This document shows positions 62,511-64,000 of a stretch of 64,000 bases of DNA, piece by piece. Each line of letters opens with the position of its first letter. Positions within the stretch are counted from its first letter, which is position 1. Both the position numbers and the translations under genes were made by a program. The stretch is from Ignavibacteriales bacterium. GTDB lineage: Bacteria; Bacteroidota; Ignavibacteria; Ignavibacteriales; Melioribacteraceae. Below the pieces are notes generated by a model. It was given only the letters and a program-made list of their open reading frames with translations, was not told where the DNA came from and did not search any database. The DNA lies in the NCBI GenBank assembly GCA_020635275.1, contig JACKAA010000003.1, forward strand, positions 186,001-250,000. Direction: 5' to 3'.

Positions 62511-64000
62511 CTAATTTATGCTTTTTACAGTATTACCGCCTTTTTGATATGCTTTATTTAAAGCCAACTCTGCATTCTTCAAAACTTCTTCAACATCTGT
62601 TTTTTGATGAGCCGAAGCTACACCAATTGAAACAGTAAAGGTTGTCTGCTTAGAAACAACAGATATTGGTTTTCTTGCAATTTTAATTCTTAATTTCTCT
62701 GCCCAAAGAAATACATCTTTTGTTGACGAATTAAAGAAATAAACTGCAAATAGTTTTTCACCTAATCTACCTAAAGTATTTAAAGGTGTAATTTCACTTT
62801 TAATTGATTGATTTATTGATGACAAAACTTTTGGAAATGGATCAGTTTCAAAAAGCGATCGTTCCTCAAGGAAATCATCAATTTGTATTAATGCAAGTGC
62901 ACACGGTGCATCAAATTCTTTAGCTTTAACTAAATCCGAACTTACAAATTTAATAAATGCATCATATGTAAGTGCACCAGTTTCAACATCAACCGACAAA
63001 AGATTTTTTAAAATTGAATGAGTTGAATAAGTATATACAAAAAATGAAAAAATCTTAACTGCATTTCTCATAAACTTAATATCAGAATTTGTATAAATCT
63101 TTTTCTTTAAACTTTCAAAACAAAGTACCCCAAAATTCTGATTATCATATATCAACGGCAATGCTAGAAAAGATCCACCTAATCCAACATTTTCATTTTT
63201 GGAAAATCTTTTATATGTATTATCGCTTGTATCTTCAATATTTACAGGAACTCCGCTAAGTATTGATTTACCGACTAATGTTCCATCAAGTTCTATTTCC
63301 AGATTCTCACCAACATATTTTAGTGAGGTTTTGTTCTCAGTTGATAATATTATAAATTTTTGTTTTGTTGGATGAAAATAGACAAAGGTAAATGCATCAT
63401 AATGCAGAAGATTTTTTATTGTAGTTTCTATAGTTTCTTTTATATCATTTTCATCATCAAATTTACGTTCTGTCTTAAGAATATTCAAAAGTGTTTCTAA
63501 TCTTTTTTCCGCCGTTGAACCTGAAAATTTTTCATCAAATAATGAAATAATAATAGCAATTATTCTAACAAATCTTCCTAATGAATACACTGTTTCAATT
63601 CCAAATGCATCTGGTGCTTTTGAATCAACAACTAAAACACCTGTTAAGGAATCGGCATAAAAGAGCGGCACGCCAACTAAACTTTTAATTCCCTGAGGTT
63701 CATCATAATATCTTATCACGTCCAATTCGGCATTTGGTGAAATTTCATTTAAATGAACAGGTTCTTGATCTTGAACTATTTTACTTATGATATCATCTTC
63801 CAGCGGAAAATGTTTCTTGGAAATAGAATTAAAGGAATTACTAAAATATTTTTGTACAGTTAATTCTTGATTATTTTCATTATATAGAAAAAATATTACA
63901 CTGTGTGCTAAATATGCATCTTTTATTACATTAAGAATTTTTTCTAGAACAAATAAGAATTGCTCATCACTGTTAACATCCGTCGGTAATTCTTCGGTTA
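62511..64000 (-). CDS. GAF-GAF-degenerate GGDEF signalling protein (N-terminus outside window)
   Basis: The frame stays open through the right edge, so the true start lies beyond it; a TTG at 63725 is internal. The visible 496 residues hold a first GAF domain (to about 63560, including 'GIKSLVGVPLFYADSLTGVL'), a second GAF (about 63480-63030, 'VGENLEIELDGTLVGKSILS') and a C-terminal GGDEF-fold domain (about 63000-62511) with the 'TFTVSIGVASAHQKTDVEEV' ending typical of the fold. The active-site loop reads RLGEKLFAVYF where active cyclases have GGDEF, so no c-di-GMP synthesis is expected. It precedes deoB by 12 bases. Confidence 0.85.
   Translation of the reverse strand, partial: TEELPTDVNSDEQFLFVLEKILNVIKDAYLAHSVIFFLYNENNQELTVQKYFSNSFNSISKKHFPLEDDIISKIVQDQEPVHLNEISPNAELDVIRYYDEPQGIKSLVGVPLFYADSLTGVLVVDSKAPDAFGIETVYSLGRFVRIIAIIISLFDEKFSGSTAEKRLETLLNILKTERKFDDENDIKETIETTIKNLLHYDAFTFVYFHPTKQKFIILSTENKTSLKYVGENLEIELDGTLVGKSILSGVPVNIEDTSDNTYKRFSKNENVGLGGSFLALPLIYDNQNFGVLCFESLKKKIYTNSDIKFMRNAVKIFSFFVYTYSTHSILKNLLSVDVETGALTYDAFIKFVSSDLVKAKEFDAPCALALIQIDDFLEERSLFETDPFPKVLSSINQSIKSEITPLNTLGRLGEKLFAVYFFNSSTKDVFLWAEKLRIKIARKPISVVSKQTTFTVSIGVASAHQKTDVEEVLKNAELALNKAYQKGGNTVKSIN

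Noticed and set aside
1..64000. Mobile element, prophage or defence island
   Set aside because: No transposase, integrase, phage or CRISPR gene was found; the lone methyltransferase has no partner.

Overview
The window is AT-rich, and almost every gene lies on the minus strand. It looks like a chromosomal segment from the Bacteroidota/Ignavibacteria side of the FCB group. Three things point there: type IX secretion genes (PorU and PorV homologues, and secreted proteins with C-terminal sorting-type domains); a short 284-residue housekeeping sigma factor together with promoters of the TTG-N17-20-TAnnTTT type; and bacterial microcompartment (BMC) shell genes, which are known from Ignavibacteria. 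The genus cannot be fixed from sequence alone. No insertion sequence, phage, CRISPR array or rRNA was seen. There is one tRNA, Leu-GAG. TTG start codons backed by good ribosome binding sites are common, and several starts were moved to fit those sites.

Region by region (gene order follows the minus strand, so it runs from high to low coordinates). 62.5-64 kb: a GAF-GAF-degenerate GGDEF protein cut by the right edge. 59.2-62.5 kb: phosphopentomutase, two EutN/CcmL-type BMC vertex proteins, the primary sigma factor, an NlpC/P60 lipoprotein and fumarase. 53.7-57.6 kb: transketolase, a YqaA/DedA membrane protein (plus strand) and an HGSNAT-like membrane protein. 48.6-53.6 kb: acyl-CoA ligase, methionyl-tRNA synthetase and an unpaired DNA adenine methyltransferase. 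42.2-48.5 kb: three SurA/PpiC-type periplasmic chaperones, a MoxR ATPase and an M23 peptidase, that is, outer-membrane and wall biogenesis. 37.1-42.2 kb: Fur-family regulator and metallo-beta-lactamase-fold protein, dodecin, a tiny T9SS-tail protein, Bcp, and a pterin cluster (PTPS, FolE and two SDRs). 33.9-36.1 kb: an ECF sigma/anti-sigma pair flanked by two Spy-like periplasmic proteins. 24.6-33.6 kb: a TPR protein, the tRNA, and then a six-gene envelope unit (giant TPR protein, outer-membrane barrel, HU-TM-SPOR protein, ExbB, ExbD, TonB). 21.2-24.6 kb: HD hydrolase, endonuclease III, an NHL-repeat protein and three small membrane proteins. 0-21 kb: a long run in which porU and porV are followed by a pseudo-M6 protease with a sorting domain, a metallopeptidase-propeller-barrel fusion, a DUF5683 protein, der, a CoA-disulfide-reductase-like flavoprotein, upp, a TPR protein, spoT, ruvX, two BMC-H shell proteins and a YbbR protein cut by the left edge.

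Two themes stand out. First, the envelope: type IX secretion, TonB-type energisation, periplasmic folding and a sigma-controlled stress module occupy much of the window. Second, a dispersed microcompartment: hexamer shell genes at 0.8-1.7 kb and pentamer genes at 60.7-61.3 kb sit about 59 kb apart, the latter beside phosphopentomutase. This would fit a deoxyribose/ribose-phosphate-processing compartment, but no signature core enzyme is inside the window. The most unusual proteins are the M6-family homologue that has lost its zinc motif, the HU-TM-SPOR protein that could link DNA to septal peptidoglycan, and a SurA-like lipoprotein that lacks any standard start codon.
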